Of a stretch of 64,000 nucleotides of DNA, positions 20,601 to 32,749 are shown one piece after another. The translations under genes were made by a program, and so were the position numbers. Origin of the DNA: Azadirachta indica. Lineage: Eukaryota; Streptophyta; Magnoliopsida; Sapindales; Meliaceae. Under the pieces are notes generated by a model that did not search any database, was not told the DNA's origin, and saw only the letters and a list, made by a program, of their open reading frames with translations. Location: the NCBI GenBank assembly GCA_022749755.1, contig CM040452.1, positions 17,936,350-18,000,349 on the forward strand, read 5' to 3'. Within the stretch, counting starts at the first letter, position 1; each line of letters starts with the position of its first letter.

Positions 20601-23600
20601 GTTCTGATTGCCCTTCCTCTGTCATTTGATTGATTCTGATATTAATGCAGATGATACTTATTTTAACAAAGTCCGTAAACAGATGTTTTGAGAAGAACCC
20701 AAAGTTTGATATGACACCTTTGCTTGGGGGAACAGACGTCGTCTTTTCATCACTTGTTCACTCTTTCAATTGGTTTGTTTTTCTCCCCTCTTTTGGGTAA
20801 CTAGCCCTTGTTTGAAATTTTCTTTCTATCCTTGTGTCTTGTACTTTAGCCAGAACTGAATATTAGTACTTTTTTCTGGGACTGGGATTAAAGTCATCTC
20901 TTTTCTATGTGAAGCTAAAATTAATGAAACACTTCTAAGCATGCAGAATTTCATGAATAGACGTTTTTGAAAGAAATTTTAAAATCGATTGACAGACATA
21001 ATTGACATAGAATAGCCTGGTTTGTCTGTTCATTTGCTTTTTGAGTGGGCACTAATTGATGAAAAGTTGATCAATTTTTGGATTTAACATAATGGGAATG
21101 TTTGAAATCTTCATATTTAAGCCTCTAGAAAAAATTATGGAGGATTCGTGTTGATGTTGATAAGAGTTTGGGATATGGGTAATTATGTTCATAATGGTGT
21201 TGTGGTATGGTATGGTTTTGGGCTGCACTGAAATTAGTGTCAGTAGATGCTGTCACTGGCCATTGACTCGTGCACTTGAACAGTAAAAGTGAAAATTTTG
21301 GTGTTTATTTATTGTCAGGAACCCAGCTACATTCCTTCATGCATACACTTGTCTTCCCCTTGCTTATGCAACAAGGCAAGCTGCTGGTGCTGTTTTGCAA
21401 GATGTTGCTGATTCAGGTGTCCTTTTTGCATTATTAATGTGTAAATACAAGGTAAAAATAGTCTCCCGTCCCTCTCTTTTATCTCTGTGTGTAAACAGAC
21501 CGATTCATTATGTTTACTTCTGAGAGCTTTTAATAACTTGAAGCTTGATTGCCAGGTTGTCAGCCTCGTTGGTGCACAGAAAGCCTCTCTTCATCCTGAT
21601 GATATGTTGCTACTTTCCAACTTTGTCATGTCATCAGAATCATTTAGGCAAGTAGAATCATCTTGTTAGATCTTATGGGTCCAGCAGTGTAACATAACCA
21701 AGAAGTCAATGGAAGAGTCTCTTAGCTATGCTTCGCATTGATTAAATTTCATCTAGTTGAGAGACCTCGACATATGTTGCTAAATAAGTAGTGGTTTGAC
21801 TCTTTTAGCTTGGTCAATCAGTGTTTATTAAGTGGGCTCACTAGCTGATTAAGATGCTGATGAATCAGCTTACTCATTGTTTATATGTTGTTTAAGATTA
21901 AGTTCACAAGTAGATTAGTGATAGACCTCTGGAAATTCATATTGCCATGAATATATTTTACCTTAGTCACCTCCATGTTTTGCTGCACTTACAACATTTG
22001 CATTTTAGCATGCTTCTATTTATTGAATTTTTTTTTTTTTTGTAATTAATTGGTATTAGGGTCTATTTGTTTTTTTCGCTGAAGTTTGAATATAAATATT
22101 TAGTTGTGTAAGGACCATTTGTTTTTTAACTTATGTCTTAATATTTATTAAGAACATTTGAATATAATTAAGTTAAAAATTTTAACTTAAATTTGAATTA
22201 GTAAATATTTGAATAATTTAAATATTTTATTTGTCAATAATACCATTAATTTATTACTTAATATTTATATATGTCAATAATTCAATATATTGATATGAGA
22301 TTTTTAAGACATGTATGCAATATATCAGTTTCAAATTTTTTGCTTTTATAAAAACAAAAAACTTTAACATTTATATTCATACATTTAAAGTAAAAAAACA
22401 AACATATCAATCACGTTTAGATTTTGGTCAAATTTAGATTTCAGCCATGCTCAAATTTCAGACACAAAAAATAAACACTACCTTACTCTTAATTTCAACC
22501 TCTTAATTTAGTTGCGGACTTAAATGTTTGTGATATGATAAGTCAAAGAGTTATCATATTATCTGCTGTCACAGACTTAAATGTTTGTGATATCGAAAAC
22601 TGGTGTGTTGAGTCTCACTTGTACTTTTTAAATTTTGCAGGACATCTGAATCTTTCTCTCCAATTTGCCTGCCAAGATATAATCCCATGGCATTTTTGTA
22701 TGCCTATGTCCATTATTTTGACGTGAGTGAGACAGGATTAACAACATTTAGTTGTCACACAAATTCAACTATGTTAATTTAGTTTGTGATTGTAAGAGGA
22801 ATCATTCATTTTAATTATCGCATTCACATTTAACAAGAATCACCATATGCTGATCACATTGAGGCCTGAAGAAGTTAAATAGCAATTCTATGTTCTTATG
22901 GCAGGTAGACACATACCTGATGTTGCTTACTACTAGTTCGGATGCCTTTTATCATCTTAAAGATTGCAGGTAAATATTTGTATTTGAACCAGATCAATAT
23001 TGTTATTGGATGGGGGTATATATATGATGCAACCAACTTCTTAGATCAAATGGCTGGACATTTTTGGGCTGGTGGAACCTTCTGATTAGGATATGGTTGT
23101 TATCAAACAGAATATTTTCTACCCACATGCAAACCAAAATCAATGCCAGCTTGTGATGTAGTTAATAAGATATTATGTGTTTTCCTACCATAGCATATTG
23201 AGATTGAGGAAATTTATTGGAATTCTATAGGATTCGCATAGAAACAGTTCTTTTGAAGTCAAATGTTCTCAGCGAAGTTCAGAGATCCTTGCTAGAAGGG
23301 GGAATGCGTGTTGAGGATTTGCCTGTCGATCCATTGCCTCGTTCGTATATGTCTCATCGTTTGAGCCAGCATAGGCTTTTAACGGATTCTCCTGAAAGAT
23401 TCAGAGAATCAACTGTTGGTATTGGTGGTCCTGCTGGACTATGGCATTTCATCTATCGCAGTATATATCTGGATCAATATGTGTCTTCTGAGTTCTCATC
23501 CCCAATTAGCAGCCATCAACAGCAGAAAAGGCAATTGCTGAATCTTTGACCCACTATTTAGAATTATGTTCATGGTGAGATTTTGAGCTTATTGTTGTAA

Positions 23601-24845
23601 GTTGAATACTGATTTCTTGTGTTGCAGATTGTATAGAGCTTACCAGAAACTTTACTCTTCCATGCATGATAAAGGAATTGGACCCCACAAAACACAATTT
23701 AGAAGAGACGAAAATTATGGTAAAATTTTTTTTCTCATTCTATATTTTAATTCACAATACATTCTAAACTGTAGGACACATCTTATTGTTTACATGAGCA
23801 GCTTCATTTTGTGGACACACATCCTTCATCCCTCAAATGTTATATAGTTTGACAACAAATGTCATCTCAAACCAAGGACTCGTAGAATCTTTGTAGAAAC
23901 TGAAATTCATGGCATAGTTATTAGAAAATGATGCTAAGCCGTAATGCCAGTCCCATTCAAAAAAAAGTGTGTTCTCTTCCCACCAAGAGGCCTTTTCAAA
24001 TTAATTCTCTCTTACATGACGGTTGGAGTCATTTATGTTTTTGAATTTGTAGATCTAGTATTTTCTTTGATCGCTAACAACCGAAGCTTTGTGGCTATTT
24101 TTGGAAGCCATGCACCATGTTGTTTGGGAGTGACAACTATTACTGTGGCGGTCAAGTTTTCTCATATCAAGATTGGACTTCTGTTGACTGAACTCCTTTG
24201 GCTATATTGTTTAACATAATTCCTTCTTTGAATCGTCCTCTGTTATTTCTTCATATTTGTATGAAGAGTATACTTGTTTGGAAGGCTTTCTTGTTGATTT
24301 TACGTGCTCACTTTCATTTGGCAGCTCTACTCTGCTGGGTCACGCAGGATTTTGAACTTTATGCAACATTTGATCCACTTGCAGATAAGGTTTGATTTTT
24401 TTTTTTTTCTCTTTTTGTTATGATCATGGAGATGAGTGATTTCAAGTTTATTTAACTTGAACAAACCATCCAAATACATGTTGGCCGTAATCTCTTGCAA
24501 ATGAGTTTCCAATATGAAGGTCTCAAATATTGAAGTCTTCATGATAATTACTGGTACAGCATTGTTAATTATGAAAGTATATTGTTTGATGGGGTATTAA
24601 AATGTTGGCACCTGTGAGGCCCCCAGGACTTTCTTTACCTAGATAAGTATGCGATGCATAAAGTGAGCTAGTTTGACATAAAACTATAGTTACTTCCATA
24701 TTTTGTTTCCTTGAGTATGTTATGAGTTTTAGTTGATTTGACTGTGCAGGCTTTGGCAATAAAGATCTGTAACAGGGTGTGTCAGTGGGTGAAAGACGTG
24801 GAAAATGAGATTTTTTTGCAGGGAGCAAGCCCCTTTTCATGGTGA
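17677..24845 (+). CDS. MON1: Vacuolar fusion protein MON1 homologue (SAND family)
   Basis: MON1 pairs with CCZ1 as the guanine nucleotide exchange factor that activates RAB7/RABG3 on late endosomes and drives traffic to the vacuole. I resolve 14 coding exons: 17,677-18,063; 19,366-19,445; 19,577-19,648; 19,803-19,842; 20,363-20,464; 20,651-20,772; 21,319-21,451; 21,556-21,647; 22,641-22,722; 22,905-22,969; 23,231-23,530; 23,628-23,719; 24,325-24,389; 24,750-24,845. They join in frame to 575 aa, close to Arabidopsis MON1. The first about 130 residues are acidic, Ser-rich and disordered, with an Asn-Pro repeat (about 18-27). The rest is the conserved longin-type core: [58 protein letters not shown], and the C-terminal ending [10 protein letters not shown]. 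Introns after exons 8 and 11 start with GC instead of GT (21,648 and 23,531); no GT donor keeps the frame. An exon-11 read-through would stop at 23,549. Identification is strong; exact donors need cDNA. Confidence 0.93.
17733..17756 (+). repeat. In-frame (CCCTAA)4 tract encoding Asn-Pro repeats
   Basis: Four perfect CCCTAA hexamers, flanked by one-base variants CCGTAA and CACTAA, lie in MON1 exon 1 and are read AAC-CCT as an NP dipeptide run. The unit is 6 nt, not the usual plant telomere 7-mer CCCTAAA, so the frame is kept whatever the copy number. Confidence 0.9.
22060..22492. mobile_element. Possible hAT-type MITE inside MON1 intron 8
   Basis: Intron 8 is about 1 kb and holds a strongly AT-rich insert. 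Its left end reads GGGTCTATTTGTTTTTTTCG (22,060 on). The reverse complement of its right end reads GGTAGTGTTTATTTTTTGTG (ending about 22,491). The ends are roughly matching inverted repeats, and the internal sequence also has inverted AT-rich stretches (TTAAGTTAAAAATTTTAACTTAAA). No clear 8-bp target duplication could be found, so this is tentative. Confidence 0.4.
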
Positions 24846-25520
24846 TATCTCAAATTGATTTGTTACACATTATGCACCCTAGTTTTGTTTATTTAATTAT
24901 TTTTTCAACACTGTGTTTGCATAAAGGTCTGCATCCTTTGATCTCATTGTAGCTTGTGAATTTAGTCCTAGAGTTATCAACCAAATAGCTGAGGGCATTT
25001 TCTGATAATACAATACCAGGTGTAACGGACAAGGCCAATTATGCCATCTAGATGCTTGAAAATTACATGTAAATGTGCTATTCTGCCATAACAAGACGTG
25101 AAGTCAAGTTCAAAGTAACAGATCACCTCTTTATTTGTTATCTTAGTATGTACATTTTCAAGTCTGTCGATTACTGAAACACAAAAGAATTAATTCTCTT
25201 TGCTTCCCTTCTAGAGGTAACTGCTGTGAACAATTTAAATGGAGTCCCATCTTGTAAATCAGAGTTACATTACTTCCATATCTGACTTTACAACTGTGAG
25301 GTTTCCTTGAACGTTATTTTCCTTTCAATAGAAAGCATATACCTTTTGCCAACAAGCATGAAGAAAATCAAAAAATATCTTGGAACCCCCAAGGTTGTCA
25401 TAGCAAATTCATCTTTTTATGCCCAAAAGTGATTATATATTTCATATATAGTCCTGTATAGATGATACAAAGTAGAAGAAAGCAAAATAAAATGCCACTG
25501 GGGCCAATAGTTATTGAGCT

Positions 25521-25543
25521 GGGCTGGGCTGGGCTGGGCTGGG
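25521..25543 (+). repeat. (GGGCT)n run, potential G-quadruplex
   Basis: Five GGG tracts, each separated by two bases, lie 0.7 kb downstream of the MON1 stop. This meets the usual G3+N1-7 quadruplex pattern on the plus strand. Confidence 0.8.
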
Positions 25544-27410
25544 TTGGACCCAATATGAATATTGTTAAACCAACCGTGAGATTAGTGTTTGCTTTCTGGG
25601 GTTTAGGTATGGGTGTGACTATTCTAAGTTGAATTTTGCTTCGCAGTTGCGTTCATTTCACATTACCATGTTGCATTCAGATTGCCTTGTCAGTTGAGTA
25701 CCTTACATAGTAGTAAAGACAGCTTGTCAGGGAACTGTCATATACTACATGTTCATGTTTTAATTATTTAATTTATTTATATATATATATTTTTACTATT
25801 TTAGTTTTTTTTTTTTCAAGTAACCAATGGTAATACTGTGAATGTAATTAATGAAGCTCAGTAACTGTCACTCTATTTATTAGAATGGTTTCATTTTTCT
25901 CATTTTAGTTTCCTTATTGTGTAATAATCAAGTTAAAACATATATAATTATAATTCATTTCATAAAAACACCTATATCGCAACCTTTTTACCAAAGTTCA
26001 AAAAGAACAAAAATAAAAATTAAAAAAAAAAAAAGGAAAGAAAGAAAACATGAATGACTCTTTATCAGTGCTGAAAGAGAAATGGAGAGAAAAAGTAGTA
26101 ATAAAATTAGGGAGGGCCATGTGAATTGTGATGTTAGGTTGTCATGGAGTTGCAGAAGACCTTTTCTAGGCTAATTAACTTCGCATTCAACTCGTCATCA
26201 ATGTTCCTCGATAATATAAGCACGTCTTTTCACTGCATTCACACTCTCTATATTTACAATTTCTTTATTTTTGTTTATATGTTGATCAAAAAAATTTTAA
26301 AAATGGAGATGGCAATAAATAAATTTGACGTGGCCGAAAATTTAAAGGTTAACCAAATCAATCAGCTACATTTCCTCGTGAAAACCACTTGTCAACAAAT
26401 CAATTACCAAGTTAAGAGTTAGAGGAGCTTCATTCATAGTTCATCCATTTGGGTTTGGTTGCATTTACATTTAACAACCAAGCTTCCATTTTATCTACAC
26501 TCATTTCAAAATTACCTAATCTGTATAGTCATTTTGTCATTATCGTAAGAGTCAATCTCACAGCTCCTCTTAATCACAGCCCGTATCCAAGCACCTCTCC
26601 CTACGAAGGGTTTGTATTTGCTTGTATGTAAAAATGTATACTACATATTTGTGTTTAAAAAGAATTTTGAAAAAAAAAAATTGGAAGGAAAACAATATTT
26701 TCTCACCATATAATTCAATCCTCGTAATAACATTATTCATTTATTTATTTATAGTAAAAAAATAAAATTGAAAGATCTAAAGAAAATTAATCTTTTTTTT
26801 TTTTTTGTCTTTTTAAGCTTGGCCTAACATTATAATTAGAGGTCTTATCTTTATTTTAGGGGGAGAATACTTTTGGTGGAAGGATACAACCCATGCTGTC
26901 CGAGATTAATTCCAAATGGACTCTAGATGGGATGGACACCAAACCACTACCCTGTTATAAACTTTATAAGTATAATTATGTCATGATTTTGAATGTCCTT
27001 TTTTTTTTTTTGTATAAAAAAAAGTTCAATTATATTCTCACAATCTATTACAGTAGAGTTTGAATATCTGATATTCAAACTAAAAAGAAAAAGAAAAAAG
27101 AATCGTATTTACTCTTGTATATTTATTTAACAAGTGTATTCTTGCACACATTTTGTATTTTAAGGGAGCCATGAAGAAAAATAGAGTTGACAAAAAAGAA
27201 TGTCGTTTCCATTATTATAATTCAAGTTGATGTGTTTTCATTATATAATTCAAGTTTTACTATAATGTTTTTCCATCATCTAATTCATGTTTCTATTTTA
27301 TTATTTGAATGTGAGCCAAATTTTTTAGTGTTAATGCCTTTTTCTATTATGTGTGTGTATAAATATGTTTATATGTATATATGTACGTGAAGTGAAGTTG
27401 ATAGATAATT

Positions 27411-27427
27411 GTTTTGTTTTGTTTTGT

Positions 27428-27455
<28 letters not shown>
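27411..27455 (+). repeat. (GTTTT)9 microsatellite
   Basis: Nine perfect pentamer copies, 45 bp, in the spacer upstream of DRB2. Confidence 0.95.
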
Positions 27456-27459
<4 letters not shown>

Positions 27460-28246
27460 GGGATGGGGTGGAAAACGCGTTTTAAGCCTTCAAACATTTA
27501 GATTCATTAAATGAAACGCCCCCTCACCCTCAGCCTCAATAATAATAATAATAACAATCAAATCAATTAAAATCGAATCTTACTGCTTTTTCAAACACAT
27601 TCATTCACTCCTCTTTCAATTTTCGCATCTTCGTCAATGTGGAGTTCCCCACTCACACTCACACTCACACTCACACTTTGTGCCACCTATTTTAATTTTT
27701 GTTTATTTGAATATTTATATATACGTAATAATAATTATTATTATTACATTTACAACGGACCGGAATAGATGGGCATTTATGTGATTTCAGTAGTCAAACT
27801 TCATCAATTTCGGAGATTAAAAAAAGCTATGTTCCCCACTTACCTTGTCTACCGTTTTATTCTAATCTTTCTAAATTACCCTAATACCCTCTCGTAATTT
27901 ATCACTCGCTCTTACTCTCCTTTACATTACTCCCTATGTTTGAGGATGGTATTTCTGTAATTTCAGTACCTCGGCTCGGGAGATTCCCACGGTCCTCTTG
28001 ACTTGTGCATTCTATACACGAATGAAATCATAAATCACCATCATCTTCATCATCATCATCATCATCATGAAAATAATCGTCGTCGTTTTATAAAAAAGAA
28101 TATGGACGCCACCCCAACACTCTTCTTACTCCCAATCCCAAAAAAATTTTCCACGTGACCCCGGCCCAATGTCACGTGATTCTCTACGTAGCTTCTGTTG
28201 AATTGACGAATCATGATAATTTTATTTATTTTTTTTAATATGAAAA

Positions 28247-28276
28247 GCGCGCGCGCGCGCACACACACACACACAC
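28247..28276. repeat. (GC)7(AC)8 alternating purine-pyrimidine run
   Basis: Thirty bases of uninterrupted alternating purine-pyrimidine, 1.4 kb upstream of DRB2. (GC)n is the strongest Z-DNA-prone dinucleotide and (AC)n the next. Confidence 0.95.
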
Positions 28277-29470
28277 TTAGGAATTATATTTTTAATTGAT
28301 TAAATTTTCTGAATCAATTAATAATGCTGTACACTTTCCAACCTCTTGTTCATATTTGGTAGGGTAATCAATGCTTCTAGATAAAAACTCATTGCATTAA
28401 CTAAGAAGCTTTTCAAAATACAGCCCTCCTATTATTTCTATTATTTTAGCATAATTGATGGTAGAGTTAAACCTAGTCCCATGCCATCATAAATTTTTAT
28501 TAATAACTAAATAACCCATTAATCTAGATCATTAATAAACCCTAAATTGATCATAAACATAAATAGTTATGGACTTAATTCAATATTATTATATTATATA
28601 TATATTATATTATATTATATATATCATCAATTCATACTCTTTCTTCGTTATACTTTAATTATTCTTTATTTCTATTATTATGTCAATTTAAATTTAATAC
28701 CAGATTGATCTGTCTATAACATTAATGATTTTACTATAAAATTAATAAAATTTTTCTAGGTGTGGACTTAACAGTTTGATCTCTGTCTTAAGATTAGAGA
28801 AGTCCTATTAGGGTAACCATTCCATTCTCTTTATTATTTCGTCGATGATGATAATGCAAGTTGAAGACTTTTTATTTTATGCTAACACACCATCATTAAT
28901 TATGTTGAATTAAATTAATTATTCATCAACCAATAAAATTTGGAGTCTTTTATCATGTTCAATTACATTAAACATGAATTCATTAATGAAATTAATTTGT
29001 AAACATCTTTTTTAAAAAAATATGGATGCAATATTTATTAACAACTAAATTCATTGTTTTATTTCTTTAAAAAAAAATGACAATTAAAAGTAATCTAAAT
29101 AGTGACCTACCTAAGAGAAAACAAATTGAAATACCCATTTTATTCAAACGAATAAATAAAAGCTTTCCTCTTGTTTCCTCTTGTTTCCTCACCAAACCCA
29201 AACATAAATACAGTAGTTGAAAACGGAACATACATATATATATATATATATATAAAGACAAAAAAATAAAATAAAATAAAATAATAAAAAGTGTAGAAAA
29301 TCTAGAGAGGAAAAAAAAAAAAAAAGGAGAGAGGAAAAGTAAAAAAAGGATGACATTCACATCCATGCAGCCTAACGTTCAGTTGACCCTCTTCTGATAA
29401 ACCCATTATTATAACAAATTCCTCCATTAAAATATTAATCCCCCACCTTCATTTGTCACCATTTAGATTT

Positions 29471-29704
29471 ACCACCCCCCCTTCCTCTCTTCTCTCTCCT
29501 TCTGTCCTCCTCTTTCTCTTCTCTTCTCTTCTATTCTCTTCTCTTCTCCCACAACCAAAACCCTAAAAGACCACCGTTTGATCCTCTCACCCGATCCGAA
29601 TTGGTTCCGATCCGATCCGATTCACAATCATTTTCTTCATGAAATAATTAAAGAGTGTTGTGTTTGTGTATCGTGTGTTTGGAGTGTGAGAAAATTAGTT
29701 AGAA
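29471..29704 (+). promoter_or_regulatory. Pyrimidine-rich probable leader of DRB2
   Basis: A TC-rich tract (CTTCTCTTCTC-type) runs from about 29,480 to 29,548, followed by ACCAAAACCCTAAAAG and then the start codon at 29,705. CT-rich stretches near transcription start are common in plant genes. No clear TATA box was assigned, and the exact leader boundary is unknown. Confidence 0.45.
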
Positions 29705-32700
29705 ATGTACAAGAACCAGCTGCAAGAGCTGGCGCAGAGGAGCTGCTTTAATCTCCCCTCCTACACCTGCATTCGGGAAGGTCCTGACCACGCTCCCAGA
29801 TTTAAAGCTACTGTTAATTTTAACGGCGAGATCTTTGAGAGTCCTCACTATTGTTCTACTCTCCGTCAGGCGGAGCACTCCGCCGCTGAAGTCGCTCTCA
29901 ACTCTCTCTCTAACCGTGGACCCTCTCCTTCCCTCGCCGCCCGGATTCTGGTTAGTTCGCTCCCCCCCTCCCCTCCCAACCCCTCATCCCTTTTGGTTTT
30001 TCTGCTCACATTTTTAGCCTCCGTCACTAGGGTTCCTTTTTATGGATTTTTCTGGTGCTTTTTTGGCTGATCAAATAATTAGTTGAAAGTCATTTGTAAG
30101 AAATTAACCACAAAATTGAACTGTAAAAAGGGCCGACGATCAGCTTCACACTGATTCAATTTCGACGGAGGAGATCGCCGGAGGTTGAACTTGAGCTTAT
30201 CTGGGGTTCTTGTGAAATGACCGTAATGCCCTTGATTTGTGCTTGGGGTTACAAAACGAGTGGGATTTTCTGACTTAGGTGACGACAATCAAGAGTTTTT
30301 TAATTATTTAGAAAATCTGAAAGAAAGTGGGAACTGGGAAGTTTCTGAGTGAGAGAGAGAAAGAGAGATACAGAAGAAAGCGTTTACTAAAGGGCCAATC
30401 TGGATTTGTTTGTCGTTTTATCTGGAAAACAGCTGTACTTGCATTTTCAGGGTCTGCTTGTGTTATTTACTTGACCTGTGAGGGTATTTCGGTCATAAAA
30501 ATTTCCTGACCTGCCGTCACTTCCGGTGTTTTCATCCTTTTTTTCCCGAAGAGTATGAATTTGAAAGATCCTTGGTTACACTCAGATGGCAATTTTCATA
30601 GCTTGGGATTGATTTTCGAGATTTTCTGTACAACTTAACTATAATTTCATACAAGACAATGAATGTACTTTTTGGCATAATGTATCGGTAGGATAAATGC
30701 TTCTTGCTGTAAAACAGACAACTTTTCCTTATCTTTGTTTGTTACACATTGATATTTAGGGCATTAAAGGAAGGATTTCGTTCTATTTCATTCCCCATAC
30801 TTGGAAACTTTCCTGACCTGCATAAATTTTCTCTCTTCTATGATCATTTTGAATATTCATTGTTGTTAGTGATGCTCTATAATGATATATTTCGGTGATA
30901 GATATAGAGTGTATGCTTCAGATTTCCACTTTCTCCAACTGTCTGCTTCTGTGGTGCAATATGTTATTACTCCTGATTCTTCACATGATAATAGCTCCCG
31001 AGTATGAGGACTTTTAATTTACACCCATGGATGAAAATAGTGTGTAAACATAATTTAGTCATTGCAATGCTCCGGCTATAATCTCTTTCAAATATTGCGT
31101 GCTTGATAGTAGTGTCATTTCTGCCATAATACAAAAATGAAGGAAAAGAGAGAAAAATGGTGAGAAAAATGTTTGTTAATAACCATACTGGATGACAAAC
31201 ATTTTCCACAAAATTCTAGTCTTTACTTACTATTTCCTTCCACTATGATATACATTGTTATCATAATTCCTGGTGCACATGGTCGCAGCCGTATTTAGTT
31301 TTGTTATCTTGGTACCAATTAGCTTTTTCTGTGGTTAGGATGAGACGGGGGTGTACAAGAACCTCTTACAGGAAATTGCACAAAGAGTTGGAGCTCCATT
31401 GCCACAATATACAACAATCAGGTCGGGCCTCGGACACCTGCCTGTTTTTACAGGGATCGTAGAATTGGCCGGAATAACATTTACAGGGGAACCTGCTAAG
31501 AACAAGAAGCAAGCTGAGAAGAATGCAGCAATGGCAGCTTGGACATCTCTAAGACAATGTGAGTTTTTGTCTGAATTTTGTTTATATAAACTTATTTTGA
31601 TGATAGAATGTAATTCAGCTGAGATAAGCCTGTTCTGCTGCTCCTAATCATTATAGTACATCAGTCAGCTCTTTGGTCCCTTTTTTCAGAACATTCTTGA
31701 TAAAATTTATTTTATTTTTGTTAATGTTCTTGGAAGGCACAGTAGTCACTGACATGTCCCAAGTGTTGGGCTAGGAACTCTTATGCTGAAGGGTAAATTA
31801 CTTTTTTCCTTTTCCTTTTCCAGTGGCAAAAGAAACTGCAAGCTCCTCCTCTGAGCCAGAGAACAACGATGAGTTGGAACAGATCACAATAGCAAAGGCC
31901 TTATTGAGTTACCGCCTGAAGGAAAAGATGGCCATGGCAAATTCTCATGATGCTCCAATACCATTTACAAGAAAGTTTCCTGTTCAGCATCCTAGACCAA
32001 CAAGTCCGCAGCCTCCCCCAGCTACCACATCAAGAATCCTTCCCTTAATTTGCCCTAAGACAGCATCTCGACACAGACCATTGTCAACCACGATAAATGA
32101 CAGATCTGGGCTGCCATCACAACTGTCTGGCACAGATGGCCGCGTGGCTCAACCTCAGAAATTCCCTGCCGCAGGAGCTGCTCCTTACGTTCCCATCCGA
32201 CAGTATAGGAGTTCTTGTCATGGCATTGCACCGCCAGTGACGGTAAGAACTGCAGTTCCTTGTTTCTCAGCACCTCCACATCCACCGCCATCTGTGCTTG
32301 CCCCTCAGGTGCTGCGGGTCCCACCTGTACGAATTGCACCTCCTGTCACTATCAGACAGGCCGTGCCAGTATATGCTGCTCCACCAGTTCGTAAGGATGA
32401 TTCACTGACTGTCCACAAAGAAGATGCTCCAGCCACTGTTGTTGCTGCTGCTACAAAAGAAGATGCTCAGACAGTTACTTCTGCTGCTCTTCCAAAAGGT
32501 CTTCCAACTGTTACTGCTCCTGCCATACAGAAAGACGATCTTCTGAACGTTACTGCTGCTTCCATTAAGAAGGAAGACCCTTCAACTGTTACTGCTTCTA
32601 CTGTTGAGGAAGAAGATAATTCCTCAAACTCTACTGCTCCTTACCTTCTAGATAGAATAGTGGTGCAAGTAAAGAAGAGAGAGAACAGAATCCTGAACAA

Positions 32701-32749
32701 TGCGGAAGAAACTGAAGCAGTACAGAGCTTGGAACAACTTAAGATATAA
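29705..32749 (+). CDS. DRB2: Double-stranded RNA-binding protein, DRB2 type
   Basis: DRB2-type proteins bind dsRNA through two N-terminal motifs and modulate DICER-LIKE small-RNA production, including a switch from cleavage to translational repression by plant miRNAs. Three exons join in frame: 29,705-29,950, 31,339-31,558 and 31,824-32,749, giving 463 aa. dsRBM1 spans about 1-70 (starts MYKNQLQELAQRSCFNLPSY; basic end LRQAEHSAAEVAL). dsRBM2 spans about 87-155 (VYKNLLQEIAQRVG; NKKQAEKNAAMAAW). The first intron falls between the motifs and the second just after dsRBM2, as in other DRB genes. The C-terminal two-thirds are Pro/Val-rich and disordered, with APPVT-type motifs and then a run of degenerate 12-13-residue repeats (about 346-420, unit like KEDxxTVTAxxxx). 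The protein is slightly longer than Arabidopsis DRB2. DRB3 or DRB5 are less likely alternatives, chosen against partly by neighbouring genes. Confidence 0.9.

Larger units (their letters stand above)
24846..29470. other. Spacer between MON1 and DRB2
   Basis: It begins with the MON1 3' flank. No further gene is supported: the open frames at 24,897-25,094, 26,144-26,631, 27,187-27,390 and 29,067-29,366 are AT-biased and domainless. It contains a (GGGCT)n run (25,521-25,543), (GTTTT)9 (27,411-27,455), a (CACACT)n run (about 27,651-27,677), (CAT)n near 28,043-28,069, (GC)n(AC)n (28,247-28,276) and (TA)n runs near 28,590-28,625 and 29,232-29,253. Confidence 0.55.

Noticed and set aside
29951..30070. 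Read-through of DRB2 exon 1 into the intron
   Set aside because: The sequence loses dsRBM homology exactly at a GT donor, and exon 2 joins in frame.
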